From Archivesica marissinica (taxonomy: Eukaryota; Mollusca; Bivalvia; Venerida; Vesicomyidae), in NCBI GenBank assembly GCA_014843695.1, contig CM026397.1:51756101-51820100 (forward strand): a stretch of DNA of 64,000 nt, given 5' to 3'. Position 1 is the stretch's first letter; each line of letters starts with the position of its first letter. A model generated the notes under the pieces. The model was given only the letters and a program-made list of their open reading frames with translations, searched no databases and had not been told where the DNA came from. This document shows, piece after piece, positions 9,976-20,619 of this stretch. The translations under genes and the position numbers were made by a program.

Positions 9976-12024
9976 GCAGAATGCAAAACAACATAATGCT
10001 TCTGCAATACAAAACAACAAAATGCTTCTGCAATACAAAACAACAAAATGCTTCTGCAATGCAAAACAATTAACATACTGCTTCTGCAATGCAAAACAAT
10101 TAACATACTGCTTCTGCAATGCAAAACAATTAACATAATGCTTCTGCAATACAAAACAACATACTGCTTCTGCAATACAAAACAACCAAATGCTTTTGCA
10201 ATGCAAAACAACAAAATGCTTCTGCAATACAATAATGCTTCTGCAATACAAAACAACAAAATGCTTCTGCAATACAAAACAACATACTGCTTCTGCAATA
10301 CAAAACAACATACTGCTTCTGCAATACAAAACAACCAAATGCTTTTGCAATGCAAAACAACAAAATGCTTCTGCAATACAATAATGCTTCTGCAATACAA
10401 AAAAACATACTGCTTCTGCAATACAAAACAACATACTGCTTCTGCAATGCAAAACAACATACTGCTTCTGCAATACAAAACAACATACTGCTTCTGCAAT
10501 ACAAAACAACATACTGCTTCTGCAATACAAAACAACATACTGCTTCTGCAATACAAAACAACATACTGCTTCTGCAATACAAAACAACATACTGCTTCTG
10601 CAATACAAAACAACATACTGCTTCTGCAATACAAAACAACCAAATGCTTTTGCAATGCAAAACAACAAAATGCTTCTGCAATACAATAATGCTTCTGCAA
10701 TACAAAACAACAAAATGCTTCTGCAATACAAAACAACATACTGCTTCTGCAATACAAAACAACATACTGCTTCTGCAATACAAAACAACCAAATGCTTTT
10801 GCAATGCAAAACAACAAAATGCTTCTGCAATACAATAATGCTTCTGCAATACAAAAAAACATACTGCTTCTGCAATACAAAACAACATACTGCTTCTGCA
10901 ATGCAAAACAACATACTGCTTCTGCAATACAAAACAACATACTGCTTCTGCAATACAAAACAACATACTGCTTCTGCAATACAAAACAACATACTGCTTC
11001 TGCAATACAAAACAACATACTGCTTCTGCAATACAAAACAACATACTGCTTCTGCAATACAAAACAACCAAATGCTTTTGCAATGCAAAACAACAAAATG
11101 CTTCTGCAATACAATAATGCTTCTGCAATACAAAAAACATACTGCTTCTGCAATACAAAACAACATACTGCTTCTGCAATACAAAACAACCAAATGCTTT
11201 TGCAATGCAAAACAACAAAATGCTTCTGCAATACAATAATGCTTCTGCAATACAAAACAACATAATGCTTCTGCAGTACAATAATGCTTCTGCAATGCAA
11301 AACAATATAATGCTTTTGCAATACAAAACAACATAATGCCTCTGCAATACAAAACAACATACTGCTTCTGCAATACAAAACAACATACTGCTTCTGCAAT
11401 GCAAACAACATAATTCCTCTGTAATACAACACAACATAATGCTTCTGCAATATAAAACAACATAATGCTTCTGCAATACAAAACAACATAATGCTTCTGC
11501 AATACAAAATAACATAGTGCTTCTGCAATACAAAATAACATAGTGCTTCTGCAATACAAAACAACATAATGCTTCTGCAATACAAAACAACATAATGCTT
11601 CTGCAATACAAAACAACATAATGCTTCTGCAATACAAAACAACATAATGCTTCTGCAATACAAAACAACATACTGCTTCTGCAATACAAAACAACATAAT
11701 GCTTCTGCAATACAAAACAACATACTGCTTCTGCAATACAAAACAACATACTGCTTCTGCAATACAAAACAACATACTGCTTCTGCAATACAAAACAACA
11801 TAATGCTTCTGCAATACAAAACAACATAATGCTTCTGCAATACAAAACAACATACTGCTTCTGCAATACAAAACAATATAATGCTTCTGCAATACAAAAC
11901 AACATACTGCTTCTGCAATACAAAACAATATAATGCTTCTGCAATGCAAAACAACATTATGCTTCTGCAATGCAAAACAACATTATGCTTCTGCAATGCA
12001 AAATAACATTATGCTTCAGGAATA
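9976..12024. repeat. Minisatellite, about 78 units of 26 bp, with higher-order structure
   Basis: The unit is built from TGCTTCTGCAATACAAAACA with a variable ACATAC, ACATAA or ACAAAA joint. A marked module containing AACCAAATGCTTTTGC recurs near 10182, 10332, 10638, 10787, 11066 and 11188. Its spacings (151, 306, 149, 279, 122) show segments of about 430-455 bp duplicated as blocks. The 26-bp unit has no stop in any minus-strand frame, so all three minus frames read the same 26-residue cycle. These frames are artefacts. Confidence 0.96.
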
Positions 12025-12842
12025 TAAAAAAAATATCTAGGACGTCATCTTTGTGATGTGACATCAAATGATGTTATAATGTTTGGCATACTTTATGGAT
12101 GCTCCGTACTGACTAAACTATTGACATGCAAATGGTAGGATGAGACAGAAATTAAATCTAGGAATTTCTTTTCTATTGCATAAGCATGTGCTAATCAAAT
12201 AGCAACCCATCCCCCGTGGGCTCGCATATTCAAGAAAATATGAGGTGTTGCCCGGCTTAGAGTTGACTATGATACCAATCTCATTATGGCCGCTATATAA
12301 TACTATTACGGCTATACTCTATGCTCCTCCATCGGGCAGAAGCAGAATTCCATTTCCTTTAATGATGATTCAATTTACAGAAATCTAAACGAACTTATCT
12401 TTGGCTAACCATGCTTAATATGTCTCCTGTTATTAGATATTTCCTTTATTTCATTGTTTCATCTCGATTTTGTATTGATTCATGGCAGACATAGCCATTT
12501 GTCCAATCAGTTTTCGTCTGTTTCACAGGCGTGATATTTTGAACTTGATGGAGTCTATAAGAACCATAAAAGAAATAGTTTGCTGGTTTGACGATATTTA
12601 TACCATCTTGAGAGTATTTTATTCCCTTTCTTTTGTTTGTTTGTTTTGGGGTTATTAAAGCCGCACCAATGGCGTAGGCCATTTGGAAGACTCCACCTAT
12701 TATTGGCGGAGAATCCGGTTGGCGGAGAAATCCGGGTACCCCTCCGATATGTATTTCAGGAATGGATGGACAGCCAGGTAGAACCACCGACCTTCCACAA
12801 GCCAGCTGGATAGCTTCCTCGCAAGATAAAATTTAATAGTAA
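12025..12842. other. Stretch without recognised features
   Basis: A possible frame of 113 codons at 12446-12787 (minus) shows no recognisable domain. No repeat family was identified apart from two nearby TTGGCGGAGAA-like words near 12700. Confidence 0.4.
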
Positions 12843-12991
12843 AGCCGCGTTTGATCAGGATCTATGTTGTTTGCTATTCAGCCAAGTGTTTTTTAGCTCC
12901 ACTATCCGAATAGCATAGAGCCTGATCAGACGGAACATTCTATGCTGTTGGCAAAAGTAATTTTATCTGCTGATAGCATGCAAAGGATTAA
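12843..12991. mobile_element. MITE family B fragment
   Basis: Carries GCCGCGTTTGATCAGGATCT, GCTCCACTATCCGAATAGCA and CATAGAGCCTGATCAGACGG, ending in a degenerated AAAGGATTAA. The left terminus is absent. Confidence 0.7.
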
Positions 12992-13712
12992 GAAGAAAAC
13001 CATTCCTGTGCAGTCAGGGTTTCAAACGTTAGGTGGTAGAGGCTAATATTTGGCTAGTTGGGGTCTGGGGGTATGTTTCAACAGAAAAAGATTTGGGAAA
13101 GCTTTGCGTTTGGTGTATGTGCACAGTGTTTCATTTGTCCCTAATAATATCAATAAATCGTATCGGTATATGTTGTAATTTAATGAGTGAGTGAGAAGGT
13201 TTTGCCAAATTCTAACATCGTGTATGCCCGGTGTATCACCTTGGCGTATTAGCCCTTTTGCAAGCTTGCAAGTGTGGACATTAGCCCCCAACTAAATTGC
13301 TAAGCTAATATTCTATATCTAGTTACCTAGAGGCTATTGTCTGGCCTTGCAAATGTGCAAATTGGACTAAGGTCCACCACCTCTGCAGAATGTAATGAAG
13401 GGACTACTTTCCATATCCCGACTGGTGCAGTATTACTGTGTTTGTTTCTCAATCTGCTCTCTTGTTCTAATATAATAAAGAGGCCAGGGATAATTCTATC
13501 TCTCTCGGATTGTTCTCATGCTTTATTAAAACGTTCTCTAAAAGCGATTGAAAGTCAAAATGTTTATACACTATTGGGTTGAAACGTATTACATAATATT
13601 TATGAAGTCTACACCATATCAATGTGAGTTTTTAGGGATAGTTATCAATTTATTATCCATTGTTGTTCACACCTGGCCATGTCGATCTATCCACAGTGAA
13701 AGTTTTGTTGTT
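12992..13712. other. Stretch without recognised features
   Basis: A short imperfect inverted pair (CTTGCAAGTGTGGACATTAG near 13265 and CTTGCAAATGTGCAAATTGG near 13346) is the only structure seen. Confidence 0.4.
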
Positions 13713-13953
13713 TTAACCCTTTCAACACCACAGACCTCTAACTAGGCTTACAAAAAGTGTAGAACCAGATGAGCCGGCTCGTGACGAGCCGTCTCATCAG
13801 GATCTGCACTTTTTGCCAGTGATATGACTATTTTTAGACATAATTACCCATTTTGATAAATGAACTTGTCCAAATGTGATTTTCTGATTCATTTATTGGT
13901 TTATGAATATCATGGACCAGTCCATCTGAGTTAACTGGTGTTGAAAGGGTTAA
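13713..13953 (+). mobile_element. MITE family A, 241 bp, piggyBac-like
   Basis: Ends TTAACCCTTTCAACACCA and TGGTGTTGAAAGGGTTAA are inverted repeats containing the TTAA target. The interior holds a near-perfect hairpin of about 2 x 30 bp around GATGAGCCGGCTCGT / ACGAGCCGTCTCATC. Other copies lie at 22189, 25049 and 43413. It is non-coding. Confidence 0.88.
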
Positions 13954-14277
13954 TGGTGTCCCAGGTCTATGAATTAATTACGAGACCCGAGTTAGCCATT
14001 GGCTATAATATACTATTACTGTTGATTGTTCGCGGTCCGGAGGTGTTCTTATAACAATCAGTTGATTAGAACTGGGAATTCTAGCATGTTTTTTGATGGT
14101 ATTATGACCAATTTTTGCTTTACCGAATGGACTGATGTTTGTAGATTTTTTGTGAACAACTGCGCATATGCAAGCTCGTTTTGATCTTCAAAACGGAAAT
14201 GCGTCATTTCCAATGCATTATAGTATATTTGTTCAAAATCCAGTACACTAGCAACATGTAAACAAAGTACTCGACAA
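13954..14277. other. Stretch without recognised features
   Basis: Single-copy sequence between a MITE and the 35-bp array; nothing recognised. Confidence 0.4.
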
Positions 14278-15652
14278 CAGAAAGCGCTAGTAACCATATG
14301 GGGTATCCTCAATGGAAAGGGCTAGTAACCATAGGGGGTATCCTCAATGGAAAGGGCTAGTAACAGTAGGGGGTATCCTCAATGGAAAGGGCTAGTAACC
14401 ATAGGGGGTATCCTCAATGGAAAGGGCTAGTAACCGTAGGGGGTATCCTCAATGGAAAGGGCTAGTAACCATAGGGGGTATCCTCAATGGAAAGGGCTAG
14501 TAACCATAGGGGGTATCCTCAATGGAAAGGGCTAGTAACAGTAGGGGGTATCCTCAATGGAAAGGGCTAGTAACCATAGGGGGTATCCTCAATGGAAAGG
14601 GCTAGTAACCATAGGGGGTATCCTCAATGGAAAGGGCTAGTAACAGTAGGGGGTATCCTCAATGGAAAGGGCTAGCAACAGTAGGGGGTATCCTCAATGG
14701 AAAGGGCTAGTAACCATAGGGGTATCCTCAATGGAAAGGGCTAGTAACAGTAGGGGGTATCCTCAATGGAAAGGGCTAGTAACCATAGGGGGTATCCTCA
14801 ATGGAAAGAGCTAGTAACAGTAGGCGGTATCCTCAATGGAAAGGGCTAGTAACTATAGGGGGAATCCTCAATGGAAAGGGCTAGTAACAGTAGGGGGTAT
14901 CCTCAATGGAAAGGGCTAGTAACCATAGGGGGTATCCTCAATGGAAAGGGCTAGTAACCGTAGGGGGTATCCTCAATGGAAAGGGCTAGTAACAGTAGGC
15001 GGTATCCTCAATGGAAAGGGCTAGTAACCGTAGGGGGTATCCTCAATGGAAAGGGCTAGTAACCATAGGGGGGTATCCTCAATGGAAAGGGCTAGTAACC
15101 ATAGGGGGTATCCTCAATGGAAAGGGCTAGTAACCGTAGGGGGGAATCCTCAATGGAAAGGGCTAGTAACCATAGGGGGTATCCTCAATGGAAAGGGCTA
15201 GTAACCATAGGGGGTATCCTCAATGGAAAGGGCTAGTAACCATAGGGGGTATCCTCAATGGAAAGGGCTAGTAACCATAGGGGGTATCCTCAATGGAAAG
15301 GGCTAGTAACCATAGGGGGTATCCTCAATGGAAAGGGCTAGTAACAGTAGGGTGTATCCTCAATGGAAAGGGCTAGTAACCATAGGGGGTATCCTCAATG
15401 GAAAGGGCTAGTAACAGTAGGGGGTATCCTCAATGGAAAGGGCTAGTAACCATAGGGGGTATCCTCAATGGAAAGGGCTAGTAACCGTAGGGGGTATCCT
15501 CAATGGAAAGGGCTAGTAACCGTAGGGGGTATCCTCAATGGAAAGGGCTATTAACCATAGGGGGTATCCTCAATGGAAAGGGCTAGTAACAGTAGGTGGT
15601 ATCCTCAATGGAAAGGGCTAGTAACCATAGGGGGTATCCTCAATGGAAAGGG
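14278..15652. repeat. Minisatellite, about 39 units of 35 bp
   Basis: The unit joins AAAGGGCTAGTAACC[AG]TAG to GGGGTATCCTCAATGG. A two-state difference (ACCATAG, ACAGTAG or ACCGTAG) is mixed through the array, showing shuffling of unit types. The last unit ends AAAGGGTTAATT, resembling the right end of the TTAA MITEs, so the array may have started at such an end. Confidence 0.96.
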
Positions 15653-15786
15653 TTAATTACAAGCAATGTTTTTATCACATAATCATATAAAATAGCATCC
15701 GTATCCAGACATATGCGAGTCAAAATACTTTTTTTTACTGAAAATAAAGCAAACATACGTTCCCCTTAATACTTCTAGCCAAGAAT

Positions 15787-15825
15787 TGAGTACTCGAGTA
15801 CTAGATCGGAAATGTGCCGTCCCTA
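15787..15825. mobile_element. Fragment of the hAT-like element end
   Basis: GAGTACTCGAGTACTAGATC followed by a degraded GTGCCGTCCCTAT matches the right inverted end of the element at 323-1110. It is a solo end or relic. Confidence 0.55.
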
Positions 15826-15973
15826 TTGAATTGAAAAGTCATCAATTGAATTTGTTGATGGGTGATGAACGACAAATAACGGAAGCTCCCATCACACAAT
15901 AGCTTGTCTGGCCTAAGGTCAGGTGGGCTAAAATATGAAAAGACTTACAGCTAATATGGTAATCAGCTGTGAA

Positions 15974-16232
15974 TTACAGCCGGATCTGTAGTCCAGTGGT
16001 TAACACGTTGGACTCGTAATCCAGGGATCGCAGGTTTGATCCCCCGTCTGACCCTAATAAAACTAACAGTCTTTCAGTTGGGACTTTAAACCGAGGTCTT
16101 GTGTAGGTGCTGGAATGGGTCTCTGTCTGTATCATTGCACTATCCTCCAAAATCTAAAACGACTAATCTCTTCAGGAGGCGTCGCCCATATGGGCAACCG
16201 GTACCGATGATAAATAACCGTAAAACACACAC
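15974..16232 (+). mobile_element. SINE family 2, most complete copy
   Basis: A-box-like TAGTCCAGTGGTTAACACG and B-box-like GGTTTGATCCCC are spaced as in a tRNA, followed by the family body and a CGTAAAACACACACA tail. Exact 13-bp duplication AATCAGCTGTGAA at 15961-15973 and 16233-16245. It lacks the TACACCGTGCACGTAAAAG block found in other copies, an internal deletion. Best reference copy in the window for the family 5' end. Confidence 0.92.
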
Positions 16233-16245
16233 AATCAGCTGTGAA

Positions 16246-16602
16246 GATGTATGATGATTCAGCCTAGTAGAGAATATTAGGGGGGAAAGATTGATGCGTT
16301 AGCTTCCTATTGCTTCATGTTACAGGCTTACAGAATGACTCTCATTAAATTACATGGACGGAAATTACAGTGTGACTTTTGAAGAGCACATTGGACACTT
16401 TGCTGATTGGTGTTATTGATTTATATAGATTTCTCAACATGCCCTCTCAAAGATTGCTAAAATATTCAATGCCTTAATTTAGCTGCTTGGTGGTGCATTA
16501 CTACTTAAGAGAATATTCAATGTTCACCTGTTGATATGATCATTTCATGACATTGCATAATTTTTATTCAGAAATCTCAATTGCATTTGAGAAAACTCGC
16601 CT
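16246..16602. other. Stretch without recognised features
   Basis: AT-rich; nothing recognised. Confidence 0.4.
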
Positions 16603-16830
16603 TCGTTGCCGAGTGGTCTAATGCGCCGTCGTTAGAACTCGCCTCTCACCGCTATCATCAGGGCTGCAGGTTCGCTCCCTATCAGCGACAAGTGATAAAT
16701 GGTGATATAGTGAGAAAGTTGTCTGTTGCTTATTATGGAGGTTGGAGAGTTGAATACTGGTTCTTATGAAGGAAATGAGGGTTGTCTACTCTCCGCCACA
16801 ACAGACTTACCTCCCAATAAGAATATATGC
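16603..16830 (+). mobile_element. Diverged tRNA-derived SINE with a Leu/Ser-like head
   Basis: TTGCCGAGTGGTCTAATGCG (A-box-like) and GCAGGTTCGCTCCCT (B-box-like) form a head resembling a long-arm tRNA. The body (GTTGTCTGTTGCTTATTATG, GAGGTTGG, TACTGGTTCTTA) is a diverged version of the family-1 body. Duplications were not found. Confidence 0.6.
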
Positions 16831-16850
16831 AGTATAAGAAGAAAAATGAA

Positions 16851-17197
16851 GCTTCCGTGGTCGAGTGGTTATGGTCCTCTGATCACTGATGGTCTCAGGT
16901 TTGAGCCCCGCTCAGATCGGTCTCCGGTTCAAGCCCCGCTCAGATCGGTCTCCGGTTCGAGCCCCGCTCAGATCGGTCTCCGGTTCGAGCCCCGCTGAGA
17001 CCGGTCTCAGGTTCTAGCCCTGCTCAGACCGGTCTCAGGTTCGAGCCCCGCTCAGACTGTGTGTCTGTTTATATTAAACGTTGGCAGTTTCTTATGGATG
17101 TTCGTGAACAAGAAAGATGTTGTAAAGTAAACTTCCCATTGCTAAAAGGGGCAACCGGTAGCGACGTTAAATAAACTTAAATAATAAAAAAATATTT
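16851..17197 (+). mobile_element. SINE with family-1 head, amplified B box and family-2-like tail
   Basis: Starts with CTTCCGTGGTCGAGTGGTTA (family-1 A-box region), then has six tandem 28-bp units each holding a B-box-like sequence. The family-1 body follows (GTTGGCAGTTTCTTATGGA). It ends GGGCAACCGGTAGCGACG, which is the 3' end of family 2, so this copy looks chimeric or the two families share a 3' end. Confidence 0.75.
16891..17058 (+). repeat. Six 28-bp units carrying the SINE B box
   Basis: Unit starts at 16891, 16919, 16947, 16975, 17003 and 17031. Each holds GGTCTC[AC]GGTTCGAGCCCC or a one- or two-base variant. In other family-1 copies this segment is single, so the pol III internal promoter element has been amplified in place. 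Confidence 0.92.
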
Positions 17198-17830
17198 TCA
17201 TTAATAGTTTATGGCTTCTACAATGTGCTAGATATTGACCCAAAACAAATACTTCGAAAATAAACAACTACAACACTGTCGTCATGCCTCATGTTTACAA
17301 AATTAACTATTGGCCAAAGTATCATAAAATTATTATTTCGAAATAGAAACTACGAGTTGAACTATACCCTTTAAAGTATGGTCACTTATTTTCGCGACCA
17401 AAACAAACCCACGGTCAAAGATGTTTTCAGTGAGTGTGCTCCTTCTGCAGACATATATATGTAAATAATACTGTTAAGAAACACACGATATTGACCCAAA
17501 GCAGAACTGTGCAAAATATTGACATTAACTGTTTTATTTCTTATTATCTAATAATCTATTTTTCTAAGATATTCATTAATTTACCATATGTTTTGAAACC
17601 CAAGCATCTATTTTTAGCCGTCATAAGTGGGCCATTATTTAATTTAATGAAACTGAAGTTTGGTGACTGCTTAAGTTGTTTATTTTCTCTAAGTATTTAT
17701 TTTAGGTCAATATCTAGTATATCTCAGAAGCACATTAAATAAATGCAGAGAAAAAAATCGTATCGTTCAGAATTTCCAGTTTTAAATATAGCATAGATTC
17801 CCTTTTGGTATATAATACCTGATTGTTCTT
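17198..17830. other. Stretch without recognised features
   Basis: AT-rich; a frame of 102 codons at 17434-17742 shows no recognisable domain. Confidence 0.4.
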
Positions 17831-17838
17831 TAAAAAGA

Positions 17839-18108
17839 TTATGCTGGACTGGTAATCCAGGGATCGCAGGTTCGATCCTCCGTCTGACCCTAATAAAATT
17901 AACAGTCTTTCAGATGGGACGTTAAACCGAGGTCTTGTGTCGGTGCTGTACACCGTGCACGTTAAAGAACCAGAGGAGACTCTGGAATGGGTCTCTGTCT
18001 GTATCATTGCACTATCTTCCAAAAATCTAAAATGACTAATCTCTTCAGGAGGCGTCGCTCATATGGGCAACCGGTAGCGACGATAAATAAACGTAAAACA
18101 CACACAAA
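17839..18108 (+). mobile_element. SINE family 2, 5'-truncated
   Basis: Starts at ATGCTGGACTGGTAATCCAG, then GGTTCGATCCTCC and the whole 3' body to CGTAAAACACACACAAA. Probable 8-bp duplication TAAAAAGA at 17831-17838 and 18109-18116. The truncation point differs from the 7628 and 9344 copies. Confidence 0.85.
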
Positions 18109-18369
18109 TAAAAAGAGTTCCATCATATCTGATTATAATTTCCTAAAACTATTAATCTCATTGGTTGGTGCTTCATATATCATAATTTATGCAAACAAAA
18201 CAAAAATTTAAAATTCTTAAGCCTAATTAAATCATTTATATATTTTCATATACAGACAAAACAAATATAAATCGTTCACCTGATGTGCGCTGTGACCCCA
18301 TGTCTAATTGGTGGAAGGGGCCTCCGTGGTTGACTGGTTTAGCCTTCAAATCACATATCCCCATTCTTA

Positions 18370-18530
18370 GTTTATACGAATTTATTTTAGCTCGATTCTG
18401 AAACAAGTTCCTACAACTTGTATTAATCACTCTCGAGACCTCATTCCTGTTAAGTGGCAACATGGAATTTAAATGCCTAAGGGAACAATCGTAACGGCTC
18501 CAGCGGCGCCAGAACTTCAGTCAAATTCTT
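18370..18530 (-). mobile_element. SINE family 4 fragment
   Basis: On the minus strand it matches the 3' half of the copy at 24082-24300: TGCCACTTAACAGGAATGAG, GAGAGTGATTAATACAAGTT, GCTAAAATAAATTCGTATAA. A family-1-like head (CCTCCGTGGTTGACTGG) lies next to it at about 18321-18337 on the plus strand, so several insertions overlap here. Confidence 0.65.
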
Positions 18531-18534
18531 CATG

Positions 18535-18684
18535 TGAGGAAGCTATCAAGCTAGCTTGTAGAAGGTGGATGGTTTTACCCCAGGTGCCTGTATGTGTCCG
18601 TAATTCTACACAGGGTTAATCTGGGTCTTCCTCTACCAATAATAGCTGCAAAGTCATCATATGACCAAAGTTGTTGGTGCGACT
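18535..18684 (+). mobile_element. Probable SINE tail of a fifth family
   Basis: The pattern TTCTTCATGTGAGGAAGCTA, GGTTTTACCCCAGGTGCCTG, GGGTCTTCCTCTACCAATAA and GTTGGTGCGACTTTAAC resembles, from memory, a SINE body widespread in bivalves. The family-B MITE follows directly at TTAA 18685. Confidence 0.5.
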
Positions 18685-18923
18685 TTAACCCTTATCCTGC
18701 TGAATAAATTTGAAGGAATGAGCAAACAACATAGATCCAGATCAGCCGCTATACCGTGTCTGATCAGGATCTATATTGTGTGCTATTCTGCCAAGTGGTT
18801 TGGCTCCATGCTATGAATAGCATTGAGCCTGATCAGACGGCACGTTCTGTGCCATTTGATCTAGCGCTATGCTGATTGTGCAAAAAAACGAATATACTCG
18901 TTTCCAGCACAGTAAAAGGTTAA
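18685..18923. mobile_element. MITE family B, 239 bp
   Basis: TTAACCCTTATCCTGCTGAA at the left and AAAAGGTTAA at the right, with the GATCCAGATCAGC, GATCAGGATCTATA and GAGCCTGATCAGACGGCACG blocks. TTAA at both ends. Confidence 0.78.
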
Positions 18924-19788
18924 AAACCCCAATATAGAATTCAAATGCGGATGAATAAATATAATTAATATAGGGCAAACGTGATTATTTCGATCTATGT
19001 CGTTTATGTTCGACTGTGACGATGGCCACAAGCTTTGATCTGATCCGCTGCATGCATTTTTAAAGGCTCCTATTTTTGGCGTAGTGTTGTCTGTCTCCGG
19101 AACAACCTTGATTATCGCCTGTCTGAATTACAACAGACCTGACTGACAGCTTCTATATTTTATATGGCAGGTTTTTTCATTGCTGCAGGCACTGTATTAT
19201 CGTATACTTCTGCACACTAGCTTGTGAAAGGAGAATGGCGGAGATAAGCATTGCTGAATAGTTTGTGAAATATCGATAGCTGATTGGATTATCGATTAGT
19301 TTGATTGACAGATAGCCAATTGTCAATTCAACTGGGTTCATTTTAGTATATTGCATAAACAATCAGCATTATTCTATAGGATCCCCAAGCTGTAGACATA
19401 CATTTGTCATCTACCATTGTGCTGTACAATTTGTGTGAGTGATCCTCTCCCAGGAAGAACTCGATGCATCATTATCTGAGACAACGACTACTTGGTTCTC
19501 TCTCATAATGCCATAGGTCATTGTGGGAAAATCCAGAGCTATTTTGAACCTGTGCTAATGGCAGCGAGAAAATGAGTTTATCAAGAAATTAGCTCAAATC
19601 TGGATTCTCTGTAAGTGTATTATGATAATAGATTGTAGCTTAAAATGGCATGACAGGCCTCTGTGTGGTCTGTAAATCATGAAGACTTGTCTGGAGTTGT
19701 GTCCACTGGCAAGTTGTCATAATTCAATAATACTGTTGGACTTTTTTAATATGTGAGAATGTAATCATGCAAATGCACAACATGACAA
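18924..19788. other. Stretch without recognised features
   Basis: No repeat or coding signal recognised. Confidence 0.4.
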
Positions 19789-19910
19789 CAGATTAAATTC
19801 TATTACAGATTAAATTCTATTACAGATTAAATTCTATTACAGATTAAATTCTATTACAGATTAAATTCTATTACAGATTAAATTCTATTACAGATTAAAT
19901 TCTATTACAA
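19789..19910. repeat. Tandem repeat, 7 units of 17 bp
   Basis: Perfect or near-perfect repeats of AGATTAAATTCTATTAC. Young and homogeneous, so likely length-variable between individuals. Confidence 0.95.
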
Positions 19911-20318
19911 GAAAAGATTGATGCTGCAGTCGCAGGGTTATGTTTTCACTCTAAGTATAATTATATTATACGAGGGGCTTTCAATAAATTCTGTTACTTA
20001 GATGTTTTTATCACATAAATTTACTTGTATTCAGTTTCATACAACCTGGAAAAATTATGATTGGTTGAGAGAAAAATCTGTATAATTTTTAAATTAAACT
20101 TTAAATTATGCATATTTCTATTTGAATATTAATGGTATAAGACAAATGACCATTTAAAAGAATTCTCGATGTAATTATAATGCTGTTTAAACATCTATAT
20201 AACGCTGCTTTTAGTTGTGACAATTTAGTGACGTCATGACAATCGGCGCCACATTATTTGATTCATTCTCTAGTGCAATGGTTATATTTCAATGTTGTAA
20301 ATAGGTCGTGGATGGCTC

Positions 20319-20587
20319 GGCCGCCTCCGTGGTCGAGTTGTTAAGGTCGCTGACTTGTATACCACTGTAACCTATCATCACTGATGGTCACGGGTTCGAG
20401 CCCCGCTCAGGCCGTGTCTCATTTATATGAAAATGTTGGCAGTTTCTTACGGAGGTTGGTGCACCCAAGTACTGGTTAACCGTTGGAGCCTGCCCAGGAA
20501 AGGTGTTGTTAGGTAAACTGACCGCCGGCGATATAGCCCGAAATGGTGCTGATGCAGGCGTAAAACCCGAAATATAAATATAGCGTA
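20319..20587 (+). mobile_element. SINE family 1, full length
   Basis: The head has GTGGTCGAGTTGTTAAGG (A-box-like) and CACGGGTTCGAGCCCC (B-box-like) with tRNA-like spacing. The body contains GTTGGCAGTTTCTTACGGAG, AAGTACTGGTTAACCGTTGG and GCCGGCGATATAGCCC, ending in an AAATATAAATATA tail. Exact 11-bp duplication GTGGATGGCTC at 20308-20318 and 20588-20598. Reference copy for the family. Confidence 0.92.
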
Positions 20588-20619
20588 GTGGATGGCTCAA
20601 GATCAGTAGCCCACAGTTG

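Noticed and set aside
9889..11996. Three overlapping minus-strand frames of 600-690 codons rich in C, F, L and V
   Set aside because: The 26-bp unit lacks stops in all three minus frames, so each frame cycles through the same residues. This is a composition effect, not a membrane protein family.
16603..16690. Functional tRNA-Leu or tRNA-Ser gene
   Set aside because: The head continues into a SINE-like body and the cloverleaf is not intact.
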